From 62-47 sp044463945 (GTDB taxonomy: Bacteria > Pseudomonadota > Alphaproteobacteria > Rhizobiales > Xanthobacteraceae): DNA of 64,000 nt. Made by a program: the position numbers and the translations under genes. The stretch covers positions 1 through 64,000 of the forward strand of contig JBIQLW010000001.1 in the NCBI GenBank assembly GCA_044463945.1. Reading direction: 5' to 3'. Below are positions 7,711 through 16,028 of this stretch, piece by piece; positions within the stretch are counted from its first letter, which is position 1, and each line of letters begins with the position of its first letter. Under the pieces are notes generated by a model. The model made no database searches. It saw only the letters and a list, made by a program, of their open reading frames with translations, and was not told the origin of the DNA.

Positions 7711-8901
7711 ATGACAAAAGCATTCATTGCCGCCGCCACCATGATCCCGTTCGGGAAATATCCCGAGTCCAGCGCCGCCGCATTGGGGCGGCGCGCGGTG
7801 CAGGACATTCTGGCGCAATCGTCGCTTGGCGCATCGGACATCCAGGCGGCCTATTTCGGACGCTCGTTCAGCGGGCCTCTCGATGGCCAGGTGTCGGTTC
7901 CCGGACAAAGCGCGCTGAACGGTCTTGGCCTGCATGACATCCCGGTCATGAACTTCGACAATGCCTGTGCGGCGTGTCCCACGGCCCTGAGCGTTGCCGT
8001 GGATGCCATCAGGGCGGGAAAATACGAAATCGTTCTCGTGGTCGGGATGGACAAGCTCTTTGCCCGAAGCCGCGTCGCCAGCATGAAGGCGCTGTTCGGC
8101 GCGGTCGATGTCGACGCGATGGCGTGGCTGGGAGCCGCGATCGAGCGGGACGGCGGCGGCAGTATCTTCATGGAAAGCTATTACGCGGACGCCGCGCGCG
8201 GATACCTGTCGGATGGCGGCGCGACCCTGAACGACTATGCCGCGGTCGCGGTGAAGAATCGCAAGCACGCCGCCCAGAATCCCTTTGCGCAGTACCGCGC
8301 CGCCATTTCCGAGGATGACGTCCTCGCATCGCCGCTGGTCGCCGATCCGCTTCGGAAATTGATGTGCTCGCCCCTGACGGACGGCGCCGCAGCCTTGCTA
8401 GTCTGTTCGGAGCGCGCGCGCCATCGTTTCCCGCAGCCGCATGTCGTGGTGCGCGCGATCGCGCTTCGCAGCGGGTTGCCCCAGCGAGGAACTGCCGACC
8501 CGGCTTTGACGCGAGCTGCCAGGGAAGCTTACGAGCGTGCGGGCCTCGGGCCGAAGGATCTCGACGTGGTCGAGGTCCACGATGCCTCCGCGGCCGCGGA
8601 GTTGATCGCGGTCGAGCAACTCGGTCTCGCCAGCGCGGGCGACGGCGTCAAGCTCCTGCGCGAGGGCGACAGCGCGCTCGGCGGCCGGTATCCCGTGAAC
8701 GTGTCCGGTGGTCTGCTCTCGCGCGGGCATCCCGGCGCGGCGACCGGCGCGGCGCAACTCGTCGAGCTGGTTTGGCAATTGCAGGGGCGAACCGGCGCGC
8801 GGCAGGTCGAGGACGCACGGATAGCGCTTTCCCATAGCTCCGGAGGATTGATCGGCGATGAGCCGGCGATGACGGCGGTTACTATCCTGGAGCGCGCCTA
8901 G
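7711..8901 (+). CDS. Second SCP2-type thiolase, with HDAS in place of HDCF
   Basis: 396 residues, beginning MTKAFIAAATMIPFG like the first thiolase, so they are paralogues. The nucleophile motif DNACAACPT (Cys86) has the standard spacing. The later motif reads VHDASAAAEL: His290 is kept but the expected Cys is Ala292. The GHP motif is RGHPGAATG (His340). Losing the second catalytic Cys suggests it is not an ordinary thiolase, unless another residue serves as base. It has no DUF35 neighbour of its own but could share the one at 4579. Spaced 8 nt after the synthetase and directly abutting the next gene (TAG then ATG). Confidence 0.88.
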   Translation: MTKAFIAAATMIPFGKYPESSAAALGRRAVQDILAQSSLGASDIQAAYFGRSFSGPLDGQVSVPGQSALNGLGLHDIPVMNFDNACAACPTALSVAVDAIRAGKYEIVLVVGMDKLFARSRVASMKALFGAVDVDAMAWLGAAIERDGGGSIFMESYYADAARGYLSDGGATLNDYAAVAVKNRKHAAQNPFAQYRAAISEDDVLASPLVADPLRKLMCSPLTDGAAALLVCSERARHRFPQPHVVVRAIALRSGLPQRGTADPALTRAAREAYERAGLGPKDLDVVEVHDASAAAELIAVEQLGLASAGDGVKLLREGDSALGGRYPVNVSGGLLSRGHPGAATGAAQLVELVWQLQGRTGARQVEDARIALSHSSGGLIGDEPAMTAVTILERA

Positions 8902-10446
8902 ATGCAGAATCTTGCTTACTTTCTCACCCGCACGGCCTCCAGAAGCGGCGACCAGCCCGCGATCTTGTTTGGCGACCGGACGCACGACTACGCATGGTTC
9001 AATGAGCAGGTCAGCAGGGTTGCTTCGTCTCTGGTGGCGCTGGGACTGGAGCCGGGCGATCGGGTGGGCCTCGTTGTCGAAAACGAACCGCGCGGCCTGA
9101 TTTCCATGATGGCGATTCTTCGTGCCGGCATGGTGATGGTTCCGCTCAATGCCAAGCTGCATCCGCGCGAGCAGGTATTTATCCTGTCGGATTGCGAGGC
9201 GCGTGCCGTCATCGTCAGCAAGGCATTTGTCGCATCCCTCTGCGACCTGCGGGACGAACTGCCGGATGAAATCCGGATGATCGTGATGGATGCCGCCGAT
9301 CAGGCCGGCACACTCGACTTCGACGCGCTTGCCGCGGCAGGGCGGCCGAAGTTTCCCGATGCACCGACGACGCTCGATGATCTCGCCTGGATATTCTATA
9401 CCTCAGGCACCACGGGCAAGCCGAAAGGCGCGATGCTGACGCATCGCAATCTGCTGACGATGGTGAACAACCATCTGATTGAACTCAATCCGGTCAGGCA
9501 AAGCGACCGGGTCGGTTACGTCGCGCCGCTCAGCCACGGCAACGGCCTTCTCGCGTTCCAGCACATCGCCAAGGGCGCGGCCCACGTTTTTCCGGATTTC
9601 AAAACCTTCCGGCACGATCGCTTCTTCGCGTTCGTGGAGCGCCATCGGGTGACGACGGTCTTCATGGTTCCCACCATGATCGAGAGGATCCTTGAAGGAG
9701 ACGGCGCGCGGCATGACCTGTCGTCGCTCCACACCGTTATCTATGGCGGCGCCCCGATGTACGTTGAGCGCCTACGTCAGGCCGTTCAGAAGTTCGGGCC
9801 GATCTTCGTTCAGCTATTCGCTCAGGCGGAGGCGCCGATGTCCTGCACATGGCTGTCGAAGGCCGACCATGTGACCGAGGGCGGGGCGATGGTAGCCAGG
9901 CTCGGGTCAGCCGGCCGGGAGTGCCACCTGACGCAGGTGCGCGTGTTCGACGAAAGCGGGAACGCTTGTGAAGCAGGCGAGCATGGGGAGATCGTCGTCC
10001 GCGGTGACCTGGTCATGCGCGGTTACTGGAATCAGCCGGATGCGACCGCCGCGACGATCCGCGATGGATGGCTTCATACCGGCGACGTCGGCTACCTCGA
10101 TTCCGATGGCTATCTGTTCATTACCGACCGGAATCGCGACATGGTGATTACCGGCGGCAGCAATGTTTACCCTCGCGAGATCGAGGAGGTGCTCTACCGT
10201 CACGACGCGATCAAGGAAGCAGCGGTTTTTGGCATTCCGGATCCGCATTGGGGAGAGCGCGTCGTCGCAGCCGTGGTGTTGCATAACGACGTCCAGGTCA
10301 GCGAAGCCCAGCTCATAGACTACTGCTGCGATCATCTCGCCCGATTCAAGAAGCCGAGCCAGATCTGCTTCGTCAAGAATCTTCCGAAGAGCGGTTACGG
10401 GAAAATACTGAAGCGCGCCATTCGTGAGCAACTGTTTCCTGAATGA
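8902..10446 (+). CDS. Acyl-CoA synthetase (class I adenylate-forming), second copy
   Basis: 514 residues with all ligase landmarks: FYTSGTTGKPKGAM, AQAEAPMS, TGDVGYLDSDGY, the GGSNVYPREIEEV hinge, and the catalytic lysine in PKSGYGKILKR. The start codon follows the thiolase stop with no gap and the stop overlaps the next gene (ATGA), so it is translated as part of a coupled chain. Similar in length and motif order to the ligase at 6143. The A8 hinge GGSNVYPREIE is identical, while the surrounding sequence diverges, so the two probably arose by duplication and then specialised. Confidence 0.92.
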   Translation: MQNLAYFLTRTASRSGDQPAILFGDRTHDYAWFNEQVSRVASSLVALGLEPGDRVGLVVENEPRGLISMMAILRAGMVMVPLNAKLHPREQVFILSDCEARAVIVSKAFVASLCDLRDELPDEIRMIVMDAADQAGTLDFDALAAAGRPKFPDAPTTLDDLAWIFYTSGTTGKPKGAMLTHRNLLTMVNNHLIELNPVRQSDRVGYVAPLSHGNGLLAFQHIAKGAAHVFPDFKTFRHDRFFAFVERHRVTTVFMVPTMIERILEGDGARHDLSSLHTVIYGGAPMYVERLRQAVQKFGPIFVQLFAQAEAPMSCTWLSKADHVTEGGAMVARLGSAGRECHLTQVRVFDESGNACEAGEHGEIVVRGDLVMRGYWNQPDATAATIRDGWLHTGDVGYLDSDGYLFITDRNRDMVITGGSNVYPREIEEVLYRHDAIKEAAVFGIPDPHWGERVVAAVVLHNDVQVSEAQLIDYCCDHLARFKKPSQICFVKNLPKSGYGKILKRAIREQLFPE

Positions 10447-11666
10447 TCGGCGTCGACGCGATGGCGCGATCAAAGTGGATCTCCGTATCGATTTTGGCTC
10501 TGAGTCAGGTTGGAGCCTTGAGCGTATGGTTCTCCGCATCGGCGATCGTCCGATCGCTGGAAGCCGAATACCCTCTCGGGGTTCTTCAAAAGGCGGCGTT
10601 GACGAGTGCCGTTCAGGTGGGCTTCGTCATCGGTTGTGTCGTCATCGCGCTGACCGGCGCGGCCGATCGGTTCGACGCGCGCCGCGTTTTCATGGTGGGA
10701 GCCTTTGTCGCCGCCGGCGCGAACCTAGCCATTATTTTTGTCCCGCCCGACGGCTATGTCCTTCCCGTGCTTCGGCTGGTGACGGGGGCCGCGATCGCCG
10801 GCGTCTATCCGATCGGGCTGAAGATCGCCGCGTCCTGGGCGAAACACGATATCGGGCTGCTGGTTGGTGTTCTGGTGTCCGCTTTGACGCTTGGTTCCGC
10901 CTCGCCCCACTTGCTCGAATTCTTCGGCGGTGTCGACTGGCGAAGCACGATCGTCGGAACCTCGGCCTGGGCGGCATTCGCGGGAGTAACGATCAATTTC
11001 GCCGGGATCGGATCTGCGTTCAGCGAACGACGTCCATTCAGTCCGGGTTGCGTCGGTTTGGTGTGGCGTGACGCGTGCCTGCGTTACGCCACGATCGGCT
11101 ATCTCGGGCACATGTGGGAGCTGTACGCCATGTGGGCCTGGATCGGAGTCTTCCTTAGCAGCAGCTTCGCGCTGACAATGCCCGCGGCGCAGGCATCGAC
11201 GACAGCGAGTGCCGCGGCGTTCGCTACGATCGCGGCAGGCGCCGTCGGTTGTCTGTTGGGTGGTCGGATTGCCGATCGGTGCGGCCGTACCCTCCTGATC
11301 ATGGCTTCGCTTCTTGCCAGCGGTGCCTGCTCCATCGCCGTCGGATTGCTCTATGGCGGACACCCGGCGATCCTGATCGCGGTCTGCATCATCTGGGGAA
11401 TCGCGGTCATCGCGGACTCGGCTCAGTTCTCCGCGGCCACCACCGAACTGGCGGAGAAGTCCACGGTCGGCACGATGCTCACCGTGCAGACAGCGGCAGG
11501 ATTCCTCCTGACTCTCGCCACCATTCACCTGGTGCCGTACGTGGCTGAGCTGACATCGTGGCGTTTTGCCTTTGTCGTTTTATGGCCGGGACCCGTGGTT
11601 GGCATCATCGCGATGTTGATCCTGCGGAGAATAGGGGCCGGCAGGCTGGCCGATGGCCGCCTGTAG
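10443..11666 (+). CDS. MFS transporter, second of the operon
   Basis: About 407 residues (or 401 from the ATG at 10461) with roughly twelve membrane segments. The first half contains ALTGAADRFDARRVFM, a degenerate motif A, and the second half GGRIADRCGRTLL. It resembles the small nitrate/cyanate/organic-anion branch of the superfamily rather than the larger sugar-porter-type transporter at 3167. The overlap ATGA with the upstream ligase supports the 10443 start. A second permease in the same operon suggests either a second substrate or export of a dead-end product. Confidence 0.85.
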   Translation: MIGVDAMARSKWISVSILALSQVGALSVWFSASAIVRSLEAEYPLGVLQKAALTSAVQVGFVIGCVVIALTGAADRFDARRVFMVGAFVAAGANLAIIFVPPDGYVLPVLRLVTGAAIAGVYPIGLKIAASWAKHDIGLLVGVLVSALTLGSASPHLLEFFGGVDWRSTIVGTSAWAAFAGVTINFAGIGSAFSERRPFSPGCVGLVWRDACLRYATIGYLGHMWELYAMWAWIGVFLSSSFALTMPAAQASTTASAAAFATIAAGAVGCLLGGRIADRCGRTLLIMASLLASGACSIAVGLLYGGHPAILIAVCIIWGIAVIADSAQFSAATTELAEKSTVGTMLTVQTAAGFLLTLATIHLVPYVAELTSWRFAFVVLWPGPVVGIIAMLILRRIGAGRLADGRL

Positions 11667-11711
11667 ATTGCGCCACGATGCGGCCGGGACCGTTTGGCCG
11701 GCGGCCAATTG

Positions 11712-12905
11712 ATGGAATGGAGAAGCGACGTGGAGTTTGATTTCACCCCCGAACAGGAAGAGTTGCGCCAGCGGGTCCGCTCCTGGGCCGCGCGCGAGCT
11801 TAAGCCGCACGTCTGGAAGTGGGAGGATCAGCATCGGTTGCCCTGGGATGCGGTGAGGAAAATGGCGGAGGCGGGCCTGCTCGGCTTCACGCTGCCGGTA
11901 GAGGCCGGCGGCGGAGGTCACGGCTATCTGGATTTCGCCATTGTGCTTGAGGAACTGGGCCGGATCGGCGGCGGGCTCTGGACGCTTCCCTATTTCAACA
12001 ATCTCTATGGGCGTATCGTCGACGACGAAAAGTTCATCCGCGGCCTTTGCGACGGTACCAACATGATCGCCTTCGCCGAGACCGAGCCGCAGTCGGGCGG
12101 CGACGCTGCGGCCATCCGTACGGTCGCAGTGCGCGACGGCGATAATTTCATCATCAACGGCGGCAAGCATCAGATCAGCCTCGTGCCCGGCGCCAACTGG
12201 ATTCTCGTTACCGCGTTGACGGATCCTGCCGCAGGCGGAAAGCGCGGCATGACGATGTTTCTGGTCGCGACAGATAGCCCGGGCGTGAAATGCACGGCCA
12301 CGCCGGAGCCGGGCATGAAATCTCATATGTTCGGTCAGATCGGCTTCAAGAACGTCGTCGTACCCGCGTCGCAGGTCGTCGGCGAGATCAACCGCGGATT
12401 TTACCAGATGCGGGATCGGTGGGACTACACTCGCTCCGTCGGGCCGACCGCCGACATCGGCAATTGCCTCGCAGCGGTCGAGATGACGATCGAATGGGCG
12501 CGCACGAAGAGGACGTTCGGCAAGCCGCTGCTCAAATGGCCATATATCCAGTTCAAGCTGACGGACGCACTGGCCCGGCTCGAGGCCGCGCGCCTGCTTG
12601 CCTACAAGGCGGCCTGGATGGCGGACAACCGGCAGCGGGTCACGGCGCAGGCGTCGGTCTGCAAGCTGCTGATCGGCGATATCGTCGAGCGCGCGCATCG
12701 CGACACGCTCGAGATCGTCGGCGGCCGGGCCTACAGCGAGAAACATGAGATATGGCGTCGCTTTGCGGGATGTCTCGGTCCCAGACTCTGGGGCGGCGGC
12801 GATGGAATCCACAAGATCATTCTCGGGATCGAATATTTCGGACAGGAGTATGCCGTGCACAAGGACTCCTCGAGCAGGACGAAGAAGGAGAACGCCGCAT
12901 CATGA
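11712..12905 (+). CDS. Acyl-CoA dehydrogenase
   Basis: About 397 residues, FAD flavoprotein family. N-terminal helical domain VEFDFTPEQEELRQRVRSWA, middle beta domain with AFAETEPQSGGDAAAIRT (substrate/flavin contact) and C-terminal helical domain with IGNCLAAVEMTIEWARTKRTFGK-type signature. Two starts are credible: ATG 11712 (used) and GTG 11730, which has a better GGAG ribosome site and matches the usual family N-terminus. The enzyme would introduce an alpha-beta double bond into an acyl-CoA. No enoyl-CoA hydratase or hydroxyacyl-CoA dehydrogenase sits in this operon, so those steps must come from elsewhere or the chemistry differs from plain beta-oxidation. Confidence 0.93.
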   Translation: MEWRSDVEFDFTPEQEELRQRVRSWAARELKPHVWKWEDQHRLPWDAVRKMAEAGLLGFTLPVEAGGGGHGYLDFAIVLEELGRIGGGLWTLPYFNNLYGRIVDDEKFIRGLCDGTNMIAFAETEPQSGGDAAAIRTVAVRDGDNFIINGGKHQISLVPGANWILVTALTDPAAGGKRGMTMFLVATDSPGVKCTATPEPGMKSHMFGQIGFKNVVVPASQVVGEINRGFYQMRDRWDYTRSVGPTADIGNCLAAVEMTIEWARTKRTFGKPLLKWPYIQFKLTDALARLEAARLLAYKAAWMADNRQRVTAQASVCKLLIGDIVERAHRDTLEIVGGRAYSEKHEIWRRFAGCLGPRLWGGGDGIHKIILGIEYFGQEYAVHKDSSSRTKKENAAS

Positions 12906-14269
12906 AGGCATACGAGAGGCTGCCCGAACTGCCCGACATCCGCGACGAGGGATTCAGGTCGGCGCGAATGGCCAGGATCGGATCGTTCCTGCAAAGGATC
13001 TACGATCGCTCGCCGCTCTACCGGGAGAAGTTCGATGCCGTCGGCATCGCGCCGTCCCAGATCAGGACCTGGGAGGACTTCAGGAATTTGCCGATCCGCC
13101 TTGAGAAGGCGGACGAGCGGCGATCGCAGGAATGGTCGCTGCGCGATCGCGGCGATCCGCTCGGGATTCATCTGTGTGTCGATCCGTCCGAGGTGCTGGC
13201 GGTCACCGGAACGTCCGGCACCACGGGAATGCCGGCGTTCAGCTATCAGTATACCCGACGTGATCTGGACTCCGCGGTCGAGCTATGGCGGCGGGCAAGC
13301 CGATGGATGGGGATTGATCGCGGCGACCTGGTCTTCGATCTCATGGGATATTCGATGGGATCGGTGGGCGTTCCCGCACTCCATGCGTTTTGGCAACTCG
13401 GCATCCGCGCCTTTCCGGTGCCCGCGGAGAGCGGATCCGAACGCATCCTCTATCTCATGAATCTCTTTCGCCCCAAGCACCTGATCTGCACGCCTTCGTT
13501 CGCTGAGTATCTCGGAGAGCGCGCGCCTGTCATGATCCGCAAGCCGGTTCGTGATCTCGGAATCGAGACCATCATGGTCGCCGGAGAACCGGGCGGTGGC
13601 CTGCCGGCGTTTCGCGAGAAAATCCAGGAGCTATACGGCGCGCGTCTCTACGACGCGCAGATCGGCTCGCTCGGCATCTGCAACATATCGTGCCCGGCGA
13701 AGGAATATACCGGGATGCATCAGCTCGCACCCGACATGCAGGTCTGGCCCGAGGATATCGTTTCGCTGTCCGACAACCAGCCGATCGAACCTGTCGACGG
13801 GGTGTCCGGGCGAATGCTGCTGACGTCGTTCGTCCAGGAAGCGCGGCCGGTGCTCAAGCTCGATATGGGAGACATCTGGCAGGTTCGGTCCGATCCATGC
13901 CCGCACTGCGGCTTTCGCGGACTTCGCTACTCGATCGTGGGGCGGACGGACGACATGCTGATCGTCAAGGGCGTGAATGTCTATCCGAGCGCGCTCAAGA
14001 ATGTCGTTGAGGAGTTCAATCCCAGAGTGACGGGGCATTTCCGGATCCTGCTCGACGGGCCGCCGCCGCTGGTCAAGCCGCCGCTGCGCCTGAAGGTCGA
14101 GCACGGCGCGCAGATAAAGGCGCATCAACTCCCCGAACTCGCGCACGCAATCAAGGACCGGATGCACGGCCTGTTGAAAGTGACGCCCGAAATCGAGATG
14201 GTGCCCCCCGGCAGTCTGCCGAGAACCGAAATGAAGACGAAATATCTTGAATTGATCGGATCCGGTTAA
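12902..14269 (+). CDS. PaaK-like AMP-forming CoA ligase
   Basis: 455 residues, phenylacetate-CoA ligase type, shorter than the two acyl-CoA synthetases upstream. Motifs: TGTSGTTGMPAF (P-loop), a CPHCGFRG cysteine pair typical of PaaK relatives, GRTDDMLIVKGVNVYPSAL (hinge) and a C-terminal LPRTEMKTKYL lysine region. It overlaps the dehydrogenase by ATGA and is the last gene of the operon. PaaK relatives usually activate aryl-acetic or aromatic acids, hinting that the substrate carries a ring. The exact acid is unknown. Confidence 0.88.
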   Translation: MKAYERLPELPDIRDEGFRSARMARIGSFLQRIYDRSPLYREKFDAVGIAPSQIRTWEDFRNLPIRLEKADERRSQEWSLRDRGDPLGIHLCVDPSEVLAVTGTSGTTGMPAFSYQYTRRDLDSAVELWRRASRWMGIDRGDLVFDLMGYSMGSVGVPALHAFWQLGIRAFPVPAESGSERILYLMNLFRPKHLICTPSFAEYLGERAPVMIRKPVRDLGIETIMVAGEPGGGLPAFREKIQELYGARLYDAQIGSLGICNISCPAKEYTGMHQLAPDMQVWPEDIVSLSDNQPIEPVDGVSGRMLLTSFVQEARPVLKLDMGDIWQVRSDPCPHCGFRGLRYSIVGRTDDMLIVKGVNVYPSALKNVVEEFNPRVTGHFRILLDGPPPLVKPPLRLKVEHGAQIKAHQLPELAHAIKDRMHGLLKVTPEIEMVPPGSLPRTEMKTKYLELIGSG

Positions 14270-14286
14270 ATCACCGGAGTTCCCGA

Positions 14287-14308
14287 TTTCCTCCGGCTTC
14301 GGAGGAAA
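14287..14308 (+). terminator. Hairpin ending the acyl-CoA operon
   Basis: TTTCCTCCG, loop GCTT, CGGAGGAAA: a perfect 9-bp stem starting 18 nt after the PaaK-like stop codon. No clean T-tract follows, so it may be a weak or Rho-assisted terminator. Confidence 0.65.
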
Positions 14309-14546
14309 GTCCTGGATTTCCGTCCTGTCTCAGGCGGCTTGTTTCCGGCATGAATTCAATTGCGAACTCGGCTGGCGTCATTTGCCAAGGGTTGGCATAT
14401 CGACATCGGTTGATCGCGCCTGCGCTGGAGCAGACCTATCTGCGTGTAAGCGAGGGCTGGGCTAAACCATCAATGATCAGCGCGACGAGTAAAATGGCAA
14501 AATGGCTTTGGCGTCGCAATCGGCAGCGACGAGCTCGAAGCCAGGA

Positions 14547-14576
14547 CGAACCGCGTCATGCAGATGACGCGGTTCG
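14547..14576 (-). terminator. Perfect 13-bp hairpin just after the tail of a lost minus-strand gene
   Basis: CGAACCGCGTCAT, loop GCAG, ATGACGCGGTTCG: thirteen perfect pairs with a 4-nt loop. It begins 2 nt after the stop codon of the minus-strand fragment at 14579-14698, exactly where that gene's transcription terminator would be, so orientation is inferred from that. The structure is symmetrical and could also act on the plus strand. Confidence 0.65.
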
Positions 14577-14578
14577 GA

Positions 14579-14698
14579 CTATTCCACATATCCTTCGAGA
14601 TCGGAGTCGAAGGGCGAAAGAAGCAACGTGCGAATCCCGGCCAACTCATCGGCTCGATGCCGGTCTGTGACCTCGACGACGGGCAGAGGTAGCGCGAT
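14579..14698 (-). pseudogene. C-terminal remnant of an unidentified gene
   Basis: The minus-strand frame reads IALPLPVVEVTDRHRADELA, then GIRTLLLSPFDSDLEGYVE and a stop (39 residues). Composition and the correctly placed 13-bp hairpin after the stop argue it is a genuine gene end. A stop lies directly upstream in frame and there is no start codon. I do not recognise the family. It sits in a roughly 1-kb debris patch between the acyl-CoA operon and kdp, beside another truncated gene. Confidence 0.4.
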
Positions 14699-14958
14699 TC
14701 ATTCTAGTTGGTTTATTCCGGCAAGGAATCCTGCCCGTCGCGGGAAATAGGGAAGCTGCGCTGGCCGTGTGTTGCATTCATGAGGATGGCTCATGAGAAC
14801 AAACGATCTGCCCCGTCTAATCAATACGAAAGTCAGCAAGTAAATTCACGAGGAACGAAATGGTCGTCCGGCGAGGCGGCGGACGCTGTCTGCCGACGTG
14901 ACGAGTCCGGATCTGGACCACGCCCAGCCGCTGCCATATCGCGAAAGGAAGAACGAAA

Positions 14959-15360
14959 ATGAGTACCGAACCTGAGACCGGTAGAGCCGCGACAGAGGCA
15001 GGTGCCGAGATGACCGATCGTCGAGGGTTCCTGATGGTCGCCGGGGCCGCCGTCGCGGGTGCCGCTCTCCCCGCCGGCGCTGCATCGCGGGCAAGCCCTG
15101 CGGTCGCGCAATCCGCGCAACGCACCACAGGAGGACACACGATGAAAACCCGAAAGCTGGGCAGCCTGGAAGTATCCGAACTGGGCTTTGGCGACATGGG
15201 GCTCAGCGGCGGCCACTACGGTCCGGGCGTGGACAAAGCTCAGGGCATTCGTGTCATCCGCGCGGCCTTCGAGCAGGGAGTCAGGTTCTTCGACACCGCT
15301 GAAGCAAAGTGTCTTCCATGGCATTCGACTCGGCCCGATCACTCCATCCTCAGCCGATAG
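14959..15360 (+). pseudogene. Truncated Tat-leader aldo/keto reductase
   Basis: The reading begins with a twin-arginine export signal (TDRRGFLMVAGAAVAGAALP) followed by the N-terminus of an aldo/keto reductase: MKTRKLGSLEVSELGFGDMG and FEQGVRFFDTAEA. Intact relatives continue for about 280 more residues through the catalytic Tyr and Lys. Here homology stops near 15306 and the frame then runs into sequence antisense to the end of kdpE, with a stop at 15360. An internal ATG at 15142 has its own strong GGAGGA ribosome site. The break suggests a deletion that fused this gene's 5' end to the kdp locus. The product is almost certainly non-functional. Confidence 0.75.
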
Positions 15361-16028
15361 CCGATGCCGGTTTCCGTCAGGATATATTGCGGCCGTTCCG
15401 GGTCGGTCTCGATCTTCTGCCGGAGCTGGCGGATGTAGATGCGCAGATACTGTACGTCCGTCTCGCCGCGCCAGACCTCGCTCATCAGCATACGGTGGGT
15501 GAGCACCTTGCCGGCATGGGCGACCAGCATGCGCAGGATGTCGTATTCCTTCGGCGTGAGTTTCACCTCCTCGCCGCGCACGCGCACGATACGGCGCACC
15601 AGATCCACTTCGAGATCGCCGCTGCGGAAAACCGGCTGCTCGCCTTGCTGCTGCAAGCGGTGACGGAGCGCGGCGCGGATGCGGGCGAACAGCTCCGCCG
15701 TGCCGAATGGCTTCGTCACATAGTCGTCGGCGCCGAGATCGAGCGCCTCGACCTTGCCCTTTTCGTCGGAACGGCTCGACAGCACGAGGATCGGCACGGC
15801 GTTGCCGCCGCCTCGCAGCAGGCGGATCACCTCCGAGCCGTCGATGTCGGGCAGGCCGAGATCGAGAATGACCAGATCGGGGCGGGACCGTTCGATCTCG
15901 GCGAGCGCGCTGTGGCCATCTGCGGCTTCGTTGACCTGAAAGCCCTGCGAGGCAAGGCTCGTGCGCAACAGCCTGCGGATTGGCGGCTCGTCATCGACGA
16001 TCAGGATCGTGGGAGCAGTTGTGGTCAC
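15339..16028 (-). CDS. kdpE: KdpE response regulator
   Basis: 229 residues, OmpR/PhoB class. The receiver domain contains the acidic pair Asp12-Asp13, phosphoacceptor Asp56 (LVILDLGLPD) and Lys of the VTKPFG motif. The C-terminal winged helix includes LTPKEYDILRMLVAHAGKV and YIRQLRQKIETDPERP. Phosphorylated by KdpD, it activates the kdp promoter when potassium is limiting. Its start overlaps the kdpD stop by 4 nt (ATGA on the minus strand), and its 3' end is antisense to the last bases of the truncated aldo/keto reductase reading. Last gene of the operon. Confidence 0.97.
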   Translation of the reverse strand: MTTTAPTILIVDDEPPIRRLLRTSLASQGFQVNEAADGHSALAEIERSRPDLVILDLGLPDIDGSEVIRLLRGGGNAVPILVLSSRSDEKGKVEALDLGADDYVTKPFGTAELFARIRAALRHRLQQQGEQPVFRSGDLEVDLVRRIVRVRGEEVKLTPKEYDILRMLVAHAGKVLTHRMLMSEVWRGETDVQYLRIYIRQLRQKIETDPERPQYILTETGIGYRLRME

